From the NCBI GenBank assembly GCA_947508055.1, contig CANNRR010000005.1:1-50749 (forward strand): a DNA stretch of 50,749 nucleotides, given 5' to 3'. Shown in pieces: positions 26,953 through 35,840 of the stretch (position 1 is its first letter; each line of letters opens with the position of its first letter). The notes below the pieces were generated by a model. It was not told the DNA's origin. It made no database searches and saw nothing but the letters and a program-made list of their open reading frames with translations. This DNA comes from Burkholderiales bacterium. Its GTDB lineage: Bacteria > Pseudomonadota > Gammaproteobacteria > Burkholderiales > Burkholderiaceae_C. Position numbers and translations under genes: made by a program.

Positions 26953-29523
26953 TTAAAACAAGTCATCCAACTCATCTGAACCGCCCTCTGGCATCTTCCC
27001 GTGCTCCTGCAGGTAGGCCTGTATCATTTGAGACTCGCGCGAGGTATACATCGCAGCTTCTTCGAAAACAAAAAATTTCGCGCCGTTGTCACTGTTCCCG
27101 GCTTTATCAAGCTGCTCTTGCAGTCCGGCCTGGAGGTTCTCAACGCCCTTGATCATCGTCACCTTCTTGTCGGCATCGAGCAACTGAAAAACACCTGCCT
27201 CGGTACTGACGGCGGCCACGACCGCAGCAGATAAGTCGAGCCAGGATTCCGGGGGTAAGAGCGAGTCTGTGATCTGGGTCGCGAGGTTGCATTTAAAACA
27301 GCGTGCTGCCTCGGCCCGCGCCGTCCCATCATCGAAGCCCTTTTCAACCTCTTCCCAGCCGCTGCGTTGCACTGGTGCGAGCATGATTGGGTGATACTTG
27401 TGCAGCGTATTGAACCCATCCTTACGACCAATGTGGGGTGAAGTCTCCCAACCGTCACGCAACAGTGTTTCCGAGATATCGCCATCGCCGCCGAGTTCTT
27501 TGTCCATTGCCTGCGCCGCGATGCGGCCCTGGGCAATCGATTCGATCAAGGTGGATGGCCCCAACACGCAGTCACCACCTGCATAGACGCGGGGCCGACT
27601 CGATAGCATGGAGTCGGCGCGCACGGTGATGCGGCCCCTATTATCGGACTGAACGCCAAAACCTTCAAAGTGTTTTGGATATTGACCGACTGCGGATACC
27701 ACGAGGTCGACACCTTCGCTGATCTCGTCGCCCGTTTCGACCGGGCGGCGGCGACCCGAGGCGTCGGGCTCGCCGAGCACCATGCGTGAATAAGTGATGC
27801 TTAGACGCTGGCCATTGAGTCCGACGTCGATCCTCTTGGGTGCCAGCAAGTAGCGGATGTCAACGCCCTCGTCGACGCAGCCATCGAGCTCTTCTTCACG
27901 TGCCGGCATTTCTTCGCGTGTGCGGCGGTAGACCATGTCGACCTCAGCGCCGAAGCGACGCGAACTGCGCGCGTTGTCGGTGGCGACGTTTCCGCCACCG
28001 ATGACTGCAACTTTGGCGCCCGTCTGGATCCCGTTGGGTGTATTGACCAGGCCCATCGTCACGGCTTGCAGATAGGTCGGGCTGTCAATAACGCCTGGCA
28101 GGTCGTCACCGGGTATGCCGAGTTTGTCGCCTCCCTGACAACCGATACCGATGAAGACGGCCTCGTAGCCCTGACTGAACAAGTCGTCGGCATTCTCGAT
28201 CCGGCTGTTGTAGCGGAAGTCAACCCCGAGCTTGACCAGTTCGTCGACCTCATTGTCAATAACTTCGACGGGAACGCGGTAAGACGGAATGCCGTAGCGT
28301 GCCATGCCGCCGGGCGCCGCATGGGCATCAAAGAGGGTAACTGCATGACCCTTCTTGGCGAGGTAGTAAGCCACGGTCAGCCCGGCTGGGCCGGCTCCGA
28401 TGACCGCGGCCCGTCTGCCACTTGGTGATAGTCGCACAGAATGCTGGCGCCACAGGCCGGTATCATTGTCAGCGGCAATCCTTTTCAAGGAGCGAATCGA
28501 CAACGGGTCGTCGAGCTTGCCGCGGCGACAGGCGGCCTCGCACATTGCGAAACATGCGCGTCCGACAATGCCGGGAAACGGCAGCTTCTCGCGAACAACG
28601 GCGATAGCTTCACCATACTTGCCCTCAGCGGCGAGTTGCACGTAGCGCGGTACGTCGATGCCGGCAGGGCAGGCGGATTTGCACGGAACCATGGTCTCCT
28701 CACGCCGTGCGGGGTCGAGCGTGCGGTCAGTCAACGCGCCAGTTGGGCAAACGGTGACACAGGCCTGGCAGAAAGTACACCCGGATTCGATCAGCGTCGC
28801 GGCAATCGTTCCAACGTAACGCCGTATTCCCTGGGGCGTCTGGACTTCCTTGATCTCCAGGCAGCCAACACCGCGAACGTCGTTGCATGCGACAAGGCAA
28901 CGACGGCAATCGATGCACAAGTTGTAGTCACGGTCAAAGAATGGCTCGTCCTTGATGATCGGCAATTGGACGGGCTTGTATGGCGGCGTTGAATTTGGAA
29001 TACCGATGAAGTCGGCGACTTTGCGCAGTTCGCAGCTTGAAAATATCGAGCAGCAACGGGTGTCGGGTGGGTTTCCGTAGGAGCATTGTGTGCGCGAACA
29101 ACCTTCGCGCTGCGGACACACGAGGCAGACATGGGGATGGGGGCCGAGGATTTTCGCCAGGTGATCCTGGCGCGCTTTCTGGGTTTGCGTTGTATTGGTA
29201 CGCACCACCAGACCGGCTCTTACCGCCGTTGAACAGGCTTTACTCATGCCTGGAATGCCCTGAATCTCGATCAAGCACAAATTGCAACCGCTATCGCCCT
29301 TATCGGCGCAACCGCGTTGTTGAGCGGGCGGGAGGTCAGGGTGCGCGCACAGTGCCGGGATGTAGATACCCGCGACTGATGCTGCGTTGAGAACGGAAGC
29401 ACCGGCTGGCGCTTCAACAAGCTTGCCGTCGATCGTCAACTCCACAGGCGAACCGAACTCAGTCGTGCCCGCTGCCCGACTGGATTTCCACCATTTGATA
29501 ACTGACGTCTGTTGCACTTGCAT
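26953..29523 (-). CDS. bzdV: Large flavin/iron-sulfur NAD(P)H:ferredoxin oxidoreductase
   Basis: An 856-residue electron-transfer protein of the BzdV/KorC type. In order: a NuoG-like [2Fe-2S] domain (ALCAHPDLP, CNLCLIEIQGIPG), a Cys-rich region (CLVCPQREGCSRTQC), ferredoxin motifs (CIDCRRCLVACNDVRGVGC, CTFCQACVTVCPTGAL), a GltD-like module (CKSACPAGIDVP, CFAMCEAACRRG), an FAD loop (VIGAGPAGLTVAYYLAKKG) and an NADPH loop (VIGGGNVATDNARSSRRFG). It ends in ELDDLF. It probably links NAD(P)H or an oxoacid oxidoreductase to the ferredoxin that drives benzoyl-CoA reductase. Direction and mechanism, including possible electron bifurcation, cannot be read from the sequence. GGAGAT precedes the ATG. 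Confidence 0.87.
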   Translation of the reverse strand: MQVQQTSVIKWWKSSRAAGTTEFGSPVELTIDGKLVEAPAGASVLNAASVAGIYIPALCAHPDLPPAQQRGCADKGDSGCNLCLIEIQGIPGMSKACSTAVRAGLVVRTNTTQTQKARQDHLAKILGPHPHVCLVCPQREGCSRTQCSYGNPPDTRCCSIFSSCELRKVADFIGIPNSTPPYKPVQLPIIKDEPFFDRDYNLCIDCRRCLVACNDVRGVGCLEIKEVQTPQGIRRYVGTIAATLIESGCTFCQACVTVCPTGALTDRTLDPARREETMVPCKSACPAGIDVPRYVQLAAEGKYGEAIAVVREKLPFPGIVGRACFAMCEAACRRGKLDDPLSIRSLKRIAADNDTGLWRQHSVRLSPSGRRAAVIGAGPAGLTVAYYLAKKGHAVTLFDAHAAPGGMARYGIPSYRVPVEVIDNEVDELVKLGVDFRYNSRIENADDLFSQGYEAVFIGIGCQGGDKLGIPGDDLPGVIDSPTYLQAVTMGLVNTPNGIQTGAKVAVIGGGNVATDNARSSRRFGAEVDMVYRRTREEMPAREEELDGCVDEGVDIRYLLAPKRIDVGLNGQRLSITYSRMVLGEPDASGRRRPVETGDEISEGVDLVVSAVGQYPKHFEGFGVQSDNRGRITVRADSMLSSRPRVYAGGDCVLGPSTLIESIAQGRIAAQAMDKELGGDGDISETLLRDGWETSPHIGRKDGFNTLHKYHPIMLAPVQRSGWEEVEKGFDDGTARAEAARCFKCNLATQITDSLLPPESWLDLSAAVVAAVSTEAGVFQLLDADKKVTMIKGVENLQAGLQEQLDKAGNSDNGAKFFVFEEAAMYTSRESQMIQAYLQEHGKMPEGGSDELDDLF

Positions 29524-29590
29524 CGCTTATATCTCCGAATTCTTCTGGCAGTATTTGTTGGTGCTGGTCAATTTGTCGACTGATCAATTC

Positions 29591-30235
29591 TCATGTGCGT
29601 GGTTCGCGTTCTCTGGAGTAGCCGGGGAAATACGCGCCGCGACAGACTCCGGTGCGTACTGCGGAAATGAAATCGGCCATACAGGTGATCGGGTCCTGGA
29701 ATTCCGTGGCGCAACGTCCGACTGCCTCCGTCTTGTGGCAATCACTGCCCCCCAATGTCGGCAAGCCCCTTCGTTCTGCGGCCTGCATTGCCAGTTGATT
29801 GTCGCCCTCACAGTTGTTGCCGTTGTGTGATTCAACGCCCGCAATTCCCTGCAGATCGTGTATTCCTTCAAGCAAACTGGCAAGGCCAACCTCGCGAAAA
29901 GGATGTGCTGGAACACAAATACCCCCCAGGGAGTTGACCCGCTCGATGACATCTTCCAAGGGCAGGTAGTTGTCGCGTCCCCACGTATTCCAGCCATCGT
30001 CCTCAACTCCATAGACCAGCAGGTGCCCGCGGTTGGTGGAAATCTCAACACCACGTAAAACAAGCAACCCCTCGTCTCGACCAATCTGTTCGACTGGCTC
30101 AGAGGCTTCGTAAGAGTAATGCTCTGTGATGCACACAGCGTCGACTCCAAGAAATTTTGCACGTCGAATCAGATTGACCGGTTCAAGCCAGTTGTCGTAC
30201 GAATATTTCGTATGGCAATGCGTATCGATCCACAT
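29591..30235 (-). CDS. bzdU: PHP-domain metal-dependent hydrolase, benzoyl-CoA operon
   Basis: A 214-residue PHP-family protein. The metal-binding motifs are DTHCHTKYSYD at the N-terminus, ITEHYSYE, LRGVEISTNRGHLLVYG, VPAHPFREVG and GGSDCHKTEAVG. The ATG at 30235 begins directly at the PHP motif and has AGGACT upstream; open sequence before it has no homology. PHP proteins are mostly phosphoesterases. No substrate is known to me here. It stands in the position of bzdU, one of three genes of unknown function between bzdM and bzdV. Confidence 0.75.
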   Translation of the reverse strand: MWIDTHCHTKYSYDNWLEPVNLIRRAKFLGVDAVCITEHYSYEASEPVEQIGRDEGLLVLRGVEISTNRGHLLVYGVEDDGWNTWGRDNYLPLEDVIERVNSLGGICVPAHPFREVGLASLLEGIHDLQGIAGVESHNGNNCEGDNQLAMQAAERRGLPTLGGSDCHKTEAVGRCATEFQDPITCMADFISAVRTGVCRGAYFPGYSREREPRT

Positions 30236-30260
30236 GGCTAGTCCTGGCGCGCCAAAATGA

Positions 30261-30713
30261 CTACGGCATAACGTACTCAAGGTTGATCCGCTTGGACGGC
30301 ACGAACTTCTGGCGGGAGAAGAATTTCTCCAGCGCAAAGTCGTCCCAATTCACCAGCGTATAGATTTTTCTGACGCCAGCGGCCTTCATATTCATCACAA
30401 ACTGGTCCAACATTTCGCTGGCAACACCAAATTTGCGAAAATCCGGATGAACGCCTAAGGCATCAATCGTCGCTGTTGCGTCCGAGATACCAAATTCACC
30501 AAAGAATACGTAACCCATCATGAAGCCGACAACCTTGCCATCTACTTCACAGACGATTGAACAGTTGATGTTGGTCTTCCTGTTCAGAATACTGGCAATT
30601 TTGCGCTCGTAGTACTCACGCCTGGACTGCTTGCTTGCGGTTTCGTCAATGCTGACAATATCGTCCAGATCGTCTTGTCTGAGGACGCGCATGATGCGTT
30701 GCTTGTTGGCCAT
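30261..30713 (-). CDS. bzdT: GNAT-family N-acetyltransferase, benzoyl-CoA operon
   Basis: A 150-residue GNAT acyltransferase resembling RimI. The acetyl-CoA pyrophosphate-binding signature is IDALGVHPDFRKFGVASEML, followed by GVRKIYTLVNWDDFALEKFF. The ATG at 30713 is preferred, with GGAG six bases before it. Proteins of this family acylate N-termini or Lys side chains. A target within the reductase complex would explain its place in the operon but is only a guess. The position corresponds to bzdT. Confidence 0.75.
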   Translation of the reverse strand: MANKQRIMRVLRQDDLDDIVSIDETASKQSRREYYERKIASILNRKTNINCSIVCEVDGKVVGFMMGYVFFGEFGISDATATIDALGVHPDFRKFGVASEMLDQFVMNMKAAGVRKIYTLVNWDDFALEKFFSRQKFVPSKRINLEYVMP

Positions 30714-30767
30714 TTTTTTCTCCATGAATACGGGCCCATCCCTGGGATAAGCCTTGATGTTGCAGAA

Positions 30768-31205
30768 CTAAAACAAATCGTCGTTTCGATCAGGCGTTTT
30801 CCCGGGACGGACATAGACCGAGCCCCATGTCTGGCTTGGCACGGATCGGTCGGCTGAGTCAAAGCAGGTCGTGCAGGTTTCGCCGTCACCGCTATGCTGT
30901 TCATCAGCGCGGATGGTTCCGAAGTGTTCGACGTGGACTTCGTATCCCATGGACCGATAGTTGTCCACCACTTCTGAAAGACGGGGCTCGCCGATCGTTG
31001 TACGCAATATCCACCCCGCCTGCGCAAGCTTCACTGAGGGATCATTGCTGTCTGCAGCAGCCCCACCAGAGGAACATGAGCTTCCAGACGAGCACGAAGA
31101 TGCGGCTGAACAAGCCCCGCCAACGATGGTGACCTCGCCGGTAGAGCACGCTGAACCGTTGGTGCTAGCCTGCACAATTGGAATAAAGACTTGACTATTC
31201 GCCAT
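30768..31205 (-). CDS. bzdS: Cys/Ser-rich small protein of the benzoyl-CoA operon, function unknown
   Basis: A 145-residue protein that I cannot assign to a named family. Residues 18-48 are a low-complexity stretch with Cys20, Cys32, Cys38 and Cys44; the last three are each six residues apart in a Ser/Gly background. A compact domain follows (EPRLSEVVDNYRSMGYEVHV) with a CTTC pair (Cys111, Cys114), and the chain ends NDDLF. The start at 31205 is the ATG nearest the conserved part. It lies directly after the ferredoxin gene. A metal- or Fe-S-handling or docking role is possible. The position matches bzdS. Confidence 0.65.
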   Translation of the reverse strand: MANSQVFIPIVQASTNGSACSTGEVTIVGGACSAASSCSSGSSCSSGGAAADSNDPSVKLAQAGWILRTTIGEPRLSEVVDNYRSMGYEVHVEHFGTIRADEQHSGDGETCTTCFDSADRSVPSQTWGSVYVRPGKTPDRNDDLF

Positions 31206-31216
31206 GGGTTCGCCCC

Positions 31217-31501
31217 CTACCAGGAGTGCTTGACCGCGCCCGGCGTGCACGCTGTGGTGCAGGGCAGGCTGTTATAGCCGGACGCAGGCTTGCACTCCGA
31301 GCAATCGTACGACAGCGTGCGGCAGTTGGGCTTCTTCACCCAGACCACTTCGTCATCGTAGTCGTCCACGAGGGTCTCGAACATCTGCTTGGGGCAGGCG
31401 CTAATACAGGCCCGAGCGACAGCGCAGTTGATGCATTTGTCGGTGTCGATGCTGATGTAGTACTCGCCCGAACCGTCCTTGTAACCGTAGTTGGCAATCA
31501 T
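31217..31501 (-). CDS. bzdM: Ferredoxin, probable electron donor to benzoyl-CoA reductase
   Basis: A 94-residue 2[4Fe-4S] ferredoxin with unusual Cys spacing. The first group, CINCAVARACISACP, is C-x2-C-x5-C-x3-C; a typical ferredoxin has x2 between the second and third Cys. The second group is CSEC followed ten residues later by CTTACTPG. The acidic stretch DDYDDEVVWV between them suits docking with a basic partner. It follows bzdQ directly, as bzdM does in Azoarcus. GAGGATT precedes the ATG. Confidence 0.87.
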   Translation of the reverse strand: MIANYGYKDGSGEYYISIDTDKCINCAVARACISACPKQMFETLVDDYDDEVVWVKKPNCRTLSYDCSECKPASGYNSLPCTTACTPGAVKHSW

Positions 31502-31539
31502 CTGACAATCCTCAGTGTTGGAGCCGCAGCGCGTGGAGT

Positions 31540-32454
31540 TCAGGCTGCCTTGGCCTGTTTCTGCATCAGTGTGTAGCCAAAGAGGGCGGCCCCAAGGGCA
31601 CCTGCAATCTGGCTGTCTACCTTGGTTTCCAAGGCCTTGATGCCCAGAATTTTTTCGATACGCTTGACCACCCCCGGGTTTTTAGCTATGCCGCCGGTGA
31701 TAAAAAAGCCCTCTTCAACGCCGATTCGCTCCAGCAGTGAGACCACACGCTCAGCCATGGCCTGGCAGTAGGCGGCGATCACCTTGTTCTTGGTATAGCC
31801 CGCCTTGAGCAATCCAAGAGCCTCGGATTTTGCGAAGACGACACAGACCGACGAGACCGCTTCCGGCTCCACGTCGACGTCAAATGAGCGCGGACCCAGT
31901 TCAGCAATCGGGATCTGCATCAGGTCTGCAATCACCTCCATACCGCGACCCGTGCCAGCGGCGCATTTGTCGTTCATCAGGAAGTTGGTGACTTTGCCTT
32001 TTTCGTCGCAATGGATGGCCTTGCAGTCCTGACCACCCATGTCAAGAATGGTGCGAACGCCATTGCCACCCATGTAATTGGCACCGCGTGCATGACAGGC
32101 GATTTCGGTAATCGCCTTGTGTGCAAACGGCACATTGACCCGGCCATAGCCGGTGCCAACAACATAGTGAATGTCTTCGAGCTTCATGCCGCACTTATCC
32201 ATCACACCGGCCAGGGCGTTGGTAGCGGAGTCTGGCGAATTGTTGCCCGTGCGCATGCTGTTGAAGCCATACAGTTCACCGTCGATTACCAGCACGGCCT
32301 GCGAGGAGACCGAGCCGACGTCGATGCCGCAGGTAATGATCTTGGCGTTCTTCCAGTCCTTGGTTTCGTCAACCCAGACGTTTTCTTGCCAACGCCAAAA
32401 TTCCTTTTTGGTGGGGACCGTTTCTGCGGCTACTGGTGCAGTGATTGAGTTCAT
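31540..32454 (-). CDS. bzdQ: Benzoyl-CoA reductase (class I), ATPase subunit BzdQ
   Basis: A 304-residue member of the BcrA/BadF/HgdC activator-ATPase family (ASKHA fold). It shows GIDVGSVSSQAVLVIDGELYG near residue 45, ILDMGGQDCKAIH, the cluster-ligating CAAGTGRGMEVIADLM and TGGIAKNPGVVKRIEK. The subunit couples hydrolysis of ATP to transfer of very low-potential electrons from ferredoxin to the catalytic subunits. The length (about 300) fits the Azoarcus type, whereas the Thauera BcrA is longer. The ATG at 32454 has AGGAGC upstream. Confidence 0.92.
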   Translation of the reverse strand: MNSITAPVAAETVPTKKEFWRWQENVWVDETKDWKNAKIITCGIDVGSVSSQAVLVIDGELYGFNSMRTGNNSPDSATNALAGVMDKCGMKLEDIHYVVGTGYGRVNVPFAHKAITEIACHARGANYMGGNGVRTILDMGGQDCKAIHCDEKGKVTNFLMNDKCAAGTGRGMEVIADLMQIPIAELGPRSFDVDVEPEAVSSVCVVFAKSEALGLLKAGYTKNKVIAAYCQAMAERVVSLLERIGVEEGFFITGGIAKNPGVVKRIEKILGIKALETKVDSQIAGALGAALFGYTLMQKQAKAA

Positions 32455-32479
32455 GTGTTTGCTCCTGTTACAACGGTGT

Positions 32480-33289
32480 TCAGTGCTGCCGCTCTGCGGC
32501 AATCAGGGCGCAGCCCAGCGCGCTGATGTATTCGGGCATGTCGGGTAGGGAAATGGTGTCGACGCCCATGGCGTTCTTCAGCGACTGAACAAAACCGGCG
32601 TTGTGCACCATGCCGCCAATCAGGACCACCTCGCCGTCGATACCGACACGACGCACCATCGCACAGACGCGACTGGCCACTGCATCAAGCACCGCTTTGG
32701 CGATGTCGTTTTTGGGGGTTGCCGAGTGAATCAGAGACACCACCTCAGACTCCGCAAAGACGGTGCATTGGGCGTTCATCGGAATTGACTTGTCCGACAG
32801 CAAACTGGCGTCGCCAAATTCCTGCAGCGTCATTTGAAGTGCCCTCGACATGGCCTCGGCGAACGAGCCGGCGCCGGCTGCACACTTTTCGTTACCCGCA
32901 AAGTCGATAGCTCGCCCCTGGGCGTCGGTCTTCATGCCGCGACCCTCTTCGGCTCCCACGTCAACCACGGTGCGTCCCTGCGGAAACATGAAAGACGCTC
33001 CTTTGGCGCCAGCGGTCATCTCAGTAATTCCCTCACTGGCAAATGCAACCTGCTTGCGGCCTGCCCCGGTCGCGAACACGGCTGTGACCTGATCGCGTGT
33101 CAAGCCGGCCGCGAGCAAAGCATCATCGTAGACTTTTTCGGCAGCTTGGTCCGGGTCGAGATCGCCCGGCATCATGATGTGCGTTTTCTTGACCGCGTAT
33201 TTGAGCTGCGGAGCGCCCTCCACCTGGATCTCTTCGAGTAGGACCACCTTGACGGTGCGCGAGCCCATATCTATACCTGCAGTAATCAT
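32480..33289 (-). CDS. bzdP: Benzoyl-CoA reductase (class I), ATPase subunit BzdP
   Basis: A 269-residue second ATPase subunit of the same family, partner of BzdQ. It opens MITAGIDMGSRTVKVVLLEE. It has VVDVGAEEGRGMKTDAQG, the cluster-ligating CAAGAGSFAEAMSRAL and LIGGMVHNAGFVQSLKNAMG. The two ATPase subunits share one bridging [4Fe-4S] cluster, each giving two Cys. The ATG at 33289 follows AGGAGACGAAA, and upstream in-frame sequence lacks family features. The gap to bzdQ is 25 bases. Confidence 0.92.
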   Translation of the reverse strand: MITAGIDMGSRTVKVVLLEEIQVEGAPQLKYAVKKTHIMMPGDLDPDQAAEKVYDDALLAAGLTRDQVTAVFATGAGRKQVAFASEGITEMTAGAKGASFMFPQGRTVVDVGAEEGRGMKTDAQGRAIDFAGNEKCAAGAGSFAEAMSRALQMTLQEFGDASLLSDKSIPMNAQCTVFAESEVVSLIHSATPKNDIAKAVLDAVASRVCAMVRRVGIDGEVVLIGGMVHNAGFVQSLKNAMGVDTISLPDMPEYISALGCALIAAERQH

Positions 33290-33314
33290 TTTCGTCTCCT
33301 TCCAAATGTCCGGT

Positions 33315-34619
33315 TCAAGCAGCCTGGCGCCTAAGCCCCAACTGCTCCATGAAGGCGTCCACGCGCGCTTGTGTACGCACTTCGTCGAACTCCCGCTCAT
33401 CACCCATATTCCCCTCATAGGTCATGATGGGTACGCCCGCTTGGGCGATGCCCATGCGGTTTTCCATGATTCCCAACGACAGCCCTTCGCAGCCGCGGTT
33501 GAGGTGCAACATGACACCATCAACCTGCCACTCCTTGACGATGCGCAGCATCATCTCGGTCTTGAGGCGCGGATCGTAGAAATGCTGCCACTGGGGCTTG
33601 GACAGGTTCCAGTCGGCGTACAGACGCAAGGCGGTCTGCCGGTCATTCATTTCTATGCCCTTGTTCCACGGTAGCGTGCGACCGCCCCAAGTGCCATCTT
33701 CCTTGACTTCCCAGATGCCTTCAAGTGCGAAGGTGTAGAGCGAGCCTACCGAGACTGCTCCGAAGGTCTCGAGGTAACGGAATATCTTCAGAAATGACCA
33801 TGGAGGCTGCGTATCCGACATCATGCGAACCGTCTCGTTAGGTACAGCGGCGATACCCCGCGCGACGCGGTCCTTCACTTCATCGTATAACTCGTCGTAA
33901 AAATCAGCACACCACTGCGAGGACTTCGACAGGGTCGCCAGCACGTACAGCGAGTACATGGTCTTCTCGTCCAGCGGTGCCGGCTTGACCTTATTCAAGG
34001 CACAGATATCGGCCCAACGGCTGGTCGATCGCATCTCATTCTTCACGGCCTTGATAAACAGTTCGTCATTGAACGTGCGCCCGGTCGACTTCTCCAGGAA
34101 CTCGATACTCTCGTTGAGTTGTCCGACGACGTAGTCAAGGCGTGCATCGGTCATGTCCTTGTAGGGACCAACGCCCACATCAACATAGAACTGCGGCACC
34201 TGCTCAGACATTGCTACATGTTGGTACCACTTGGAGTGGGAGCAGCAAATCTGCGTCTGGAAGATGAAGTCTGGCTTGGGAAACTTGCCTCCAAACAGGT
34301 ACTTGTCCAGATGCATGCCGCCCCAGTAAATGCGCATGTAGGAACACAGGTCGCGGGCAAATCCGTAGGACTCAGCTGCATCCATGCATTCCTTCGCAAA
34401 CTTGCGATCATGCGAGATGGCAGCAGCGTAGGGCTCGCCAGTCAGCGAGTAGACGTCTTCGCCGAGTCCGGCCGGCAACGCATCAAGGGCCCAAGCAGAG
34501 CCAGACCAGCGCAAGCCGCCGTTGTCTTTTGCCTTGGCGTAATTCAGGTAGTACTGCTCACGGAGTTCTTTGGCTTTTTTCCAGAGCTTCAACGGCTCGG
34601 TGGGGTATTTGTTGTGCAT
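33315..34619 (-). CDS. bzdO: Benzoyl-CoA reductase (class I), catalytic subunit BzdO
   Basis: A 434-residue subunit of the HgdB/FldB/BcrB family. With BzdN it binds benzoyl-CoA between [4Fe-4S] clusters and reduces the ring to cyclohexa-1,5-diene-1-carbonyl-CoA. Cys positions likely to ligate the cluster occur in [14 protein letters not shown] and in [18 protein letters not shown], with [12 protein letters not shown] between domains. The length is typical of the larger catalytic subunit. The RBS is weak (GAAAAGA), and translation may be coupled to bzdN, 21 bases away. Confidence 0.9.
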   Translation of the reverse strand: MHNKYPTEPLKLWKKAKELREQYYLNYAKAKDNGGLRWSGSAWALDALPAGLGEDVYSLTGEPYAAAISHDRKFAKECMDAAESYGFARDLCSYMRIYWGGMHLDKYLFGGKFPKPDFIFQTQICCSHSKWYQHVAMSEQVPQFYVDVGVGPYKDMTDARLDYVVGQLNESIEFLEKSTGRTFNDELFIKAVKNEMRSTSRWADICALNKVKPAPLDEKTMYSLYVLATLSKSSQWCADFYDELYDEVKDRVARGIAAVPNETVRMMSDTQPPWSFLKIFRYLETFGAVSVGSLYTFALEGIWEVKEDGTWGGRTLPWNKGIEMNDRQTALRLYADWNLSKPQWQHFYDPRLKTEMMLRIVKEWQVDGVMLHLNRGCEGLSLGIMENRMGIAQAGVPIMTYEGNMGDEREFDEVRTQARVDAFMEQLGLRRQAA

Positions 34620-34640
34620 GAAATGTGTCTTTTCGTCAAA

Positions 34641-35780
34641 TCAGAAAAGGTCTTCTTCGCTCATCGTTTCGAGGAAGGCCTCGACACGAATCCGGAAGGG
34701 GCCAATCGGGTTGGTGATGTCAAATTCAAGGAACAGCGTGGGAATGCCATTGGCTTCCAGATGCCGCTTCAGGTCCGGGTAGTCGCCCTCGTGCGGGTCG
34801 CAGAACTTCTGCTGCAGGAAGATTGCGGCACGCGCGTTGAACTCCTTGGCAAGCCCGAGCACATGGTCAAACCGCGTGTGGCTTGGATAGTCCTTGGTCG
34901 GGCAAGCCGGTCGGTCGCAGTAGCGCTCGGCAATCGCCTTGATGACGTCATCATCAGGCTTGGATTCGTTCCAAAAATAGCGTGTACCAGAGCATTGGTC
35001 GTCAATGACAATGGTGGAACCAACCGACTCGACCATTGCCATGAAGGCGATGTCGTCGTTCTCGGAACCAATGGTCATGAAGCGAACGCCTTCTGGTCGT
35101 ACCAAGCCGCGCGTGGGTAACGTGGCCAACACCCTCTTGAGTTCCTCATTGTGTTCGCGCTTGTCGACAAACTGCGCCGTCAGCGAGGCATAGATCGCTT
35201 CCACGCCGCTGACCTGGGGGTCGGTGGCCTTACGGTATTCAAACAGTTCACGCAGTAGGCGGCGATTCTCATCGACCACGGCAAGCGCTTCTTTCAACTT
35301 GGCGTCTGTCAGTTCCTTGCCGGTCAAGGCCTGTAGGAAGATGCGAAAGGATTGCAGTTCCGCATTGTGCGCCTTGCGGGCATGGACTGACTGGACTTCG
35401 TTGGGCATCGGCACGTAGTAGTCCCATTGCACACTGGGTACGTTGCTGCGCCAGGAACTGAAGGTTTGACGGTACTGGATGCACGATTGCGTCAGCGTCA
35501 CGCCGTCGCAGTAATCAAATCGACCAAGCAGGCCCTGGGCCAGAGAGTCGCGGCAGAAGGGGCAGAACATTCCAAAGATATGCGGCTCAGTGACGTTCTG
35601 GGGTTCGTGCGCTCCGAGAACCCGAACCGGCAGCATGTCCGCGGCGATCAGCAGTTCCTCCGCCGTGTAAGTGCACATGGTCGCCACCACTTGACCACCC
35701 GTGCGTTGTTTCCAGGCACGCGCGTAGTCGTGGCGCTTTTCGTACCAGTCCTTGAACTGATCAAATAAACCGTCGCTCAT
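34641..35780 (-). CDS. bzdN: Benzoyl-CoA reductase (class I), catalytic subunit BzdN
   Basis: A 379-residue subunit of the HgdC-activated dehydratase/reductase family, the first gene of the bzd operon. Family signs are VVATMCTYTAEELLIAADML near the N-terminus, GMFCPFCRDSLAQGLLG with two Cys, QSCIQYRQTF and the ECF-like QQKFCDPHEGDYPDL at the cluster site. It ends MSEEDLF. The ATG at 35780 has AAGGAG eight bases upstream. Its promoter region is divergent from bzdR and carries an FNR box. Confidence 0.9.
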   Translation of the reverse strand: MSDGLFDQFKDWYEKRHDYARAWKQRTGGQVVATMCTYTAEELLIAADMLPVRVLGAHEPQNVTEPHIFGMFCPFCRDSLAQGLLGRFDYCDGVTLTQSCIQYRQTFSSWRSNVPSVQWDYYVPMPNEVQSVHARKAHNAELQSFRIFLQALTGKELTDAKLKEALAVVDENRRLLRELFEYRKATDPQVSGVEAIYASLTAQFVDKREHNEELKRVLATLPTRGLVRPEGVRFMTIGSENDDIAFMAMVESVGSTIVIDDQCSGTRYFWNESKPDDDVIKAIAERYCDRPACPTKDYPSHTRFDHVLGLAKEFNARAAIFLQQKFCDPHEGDYPDLKRHLEANGIPTLFLEFDITNPIGPFRIRVEAFLETMSEEDLF

Positions 35781-35840
35781 TGAGAGATCTCCTTTATCAC
35801 TGGGTATATCCAAACCGGGGATTGACTCTTACGAAAAATG

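Noticed and set aside
34119-35120. A 333-codon open frame on the plus strand opposite bzdO and bzdN
   Set aside because: Both reductase genes on the other strand are certain. The frame has no RBS or family features and reflects codon bias.
26953-35780. -DLF tails as DNA-clamp binding motifs
   Set aside because: Clamp motifs of the QL(S/D)LF kind occur in DNA-replication proteins. These are cytoplasmic redox enzymes and lack the leading Gln.
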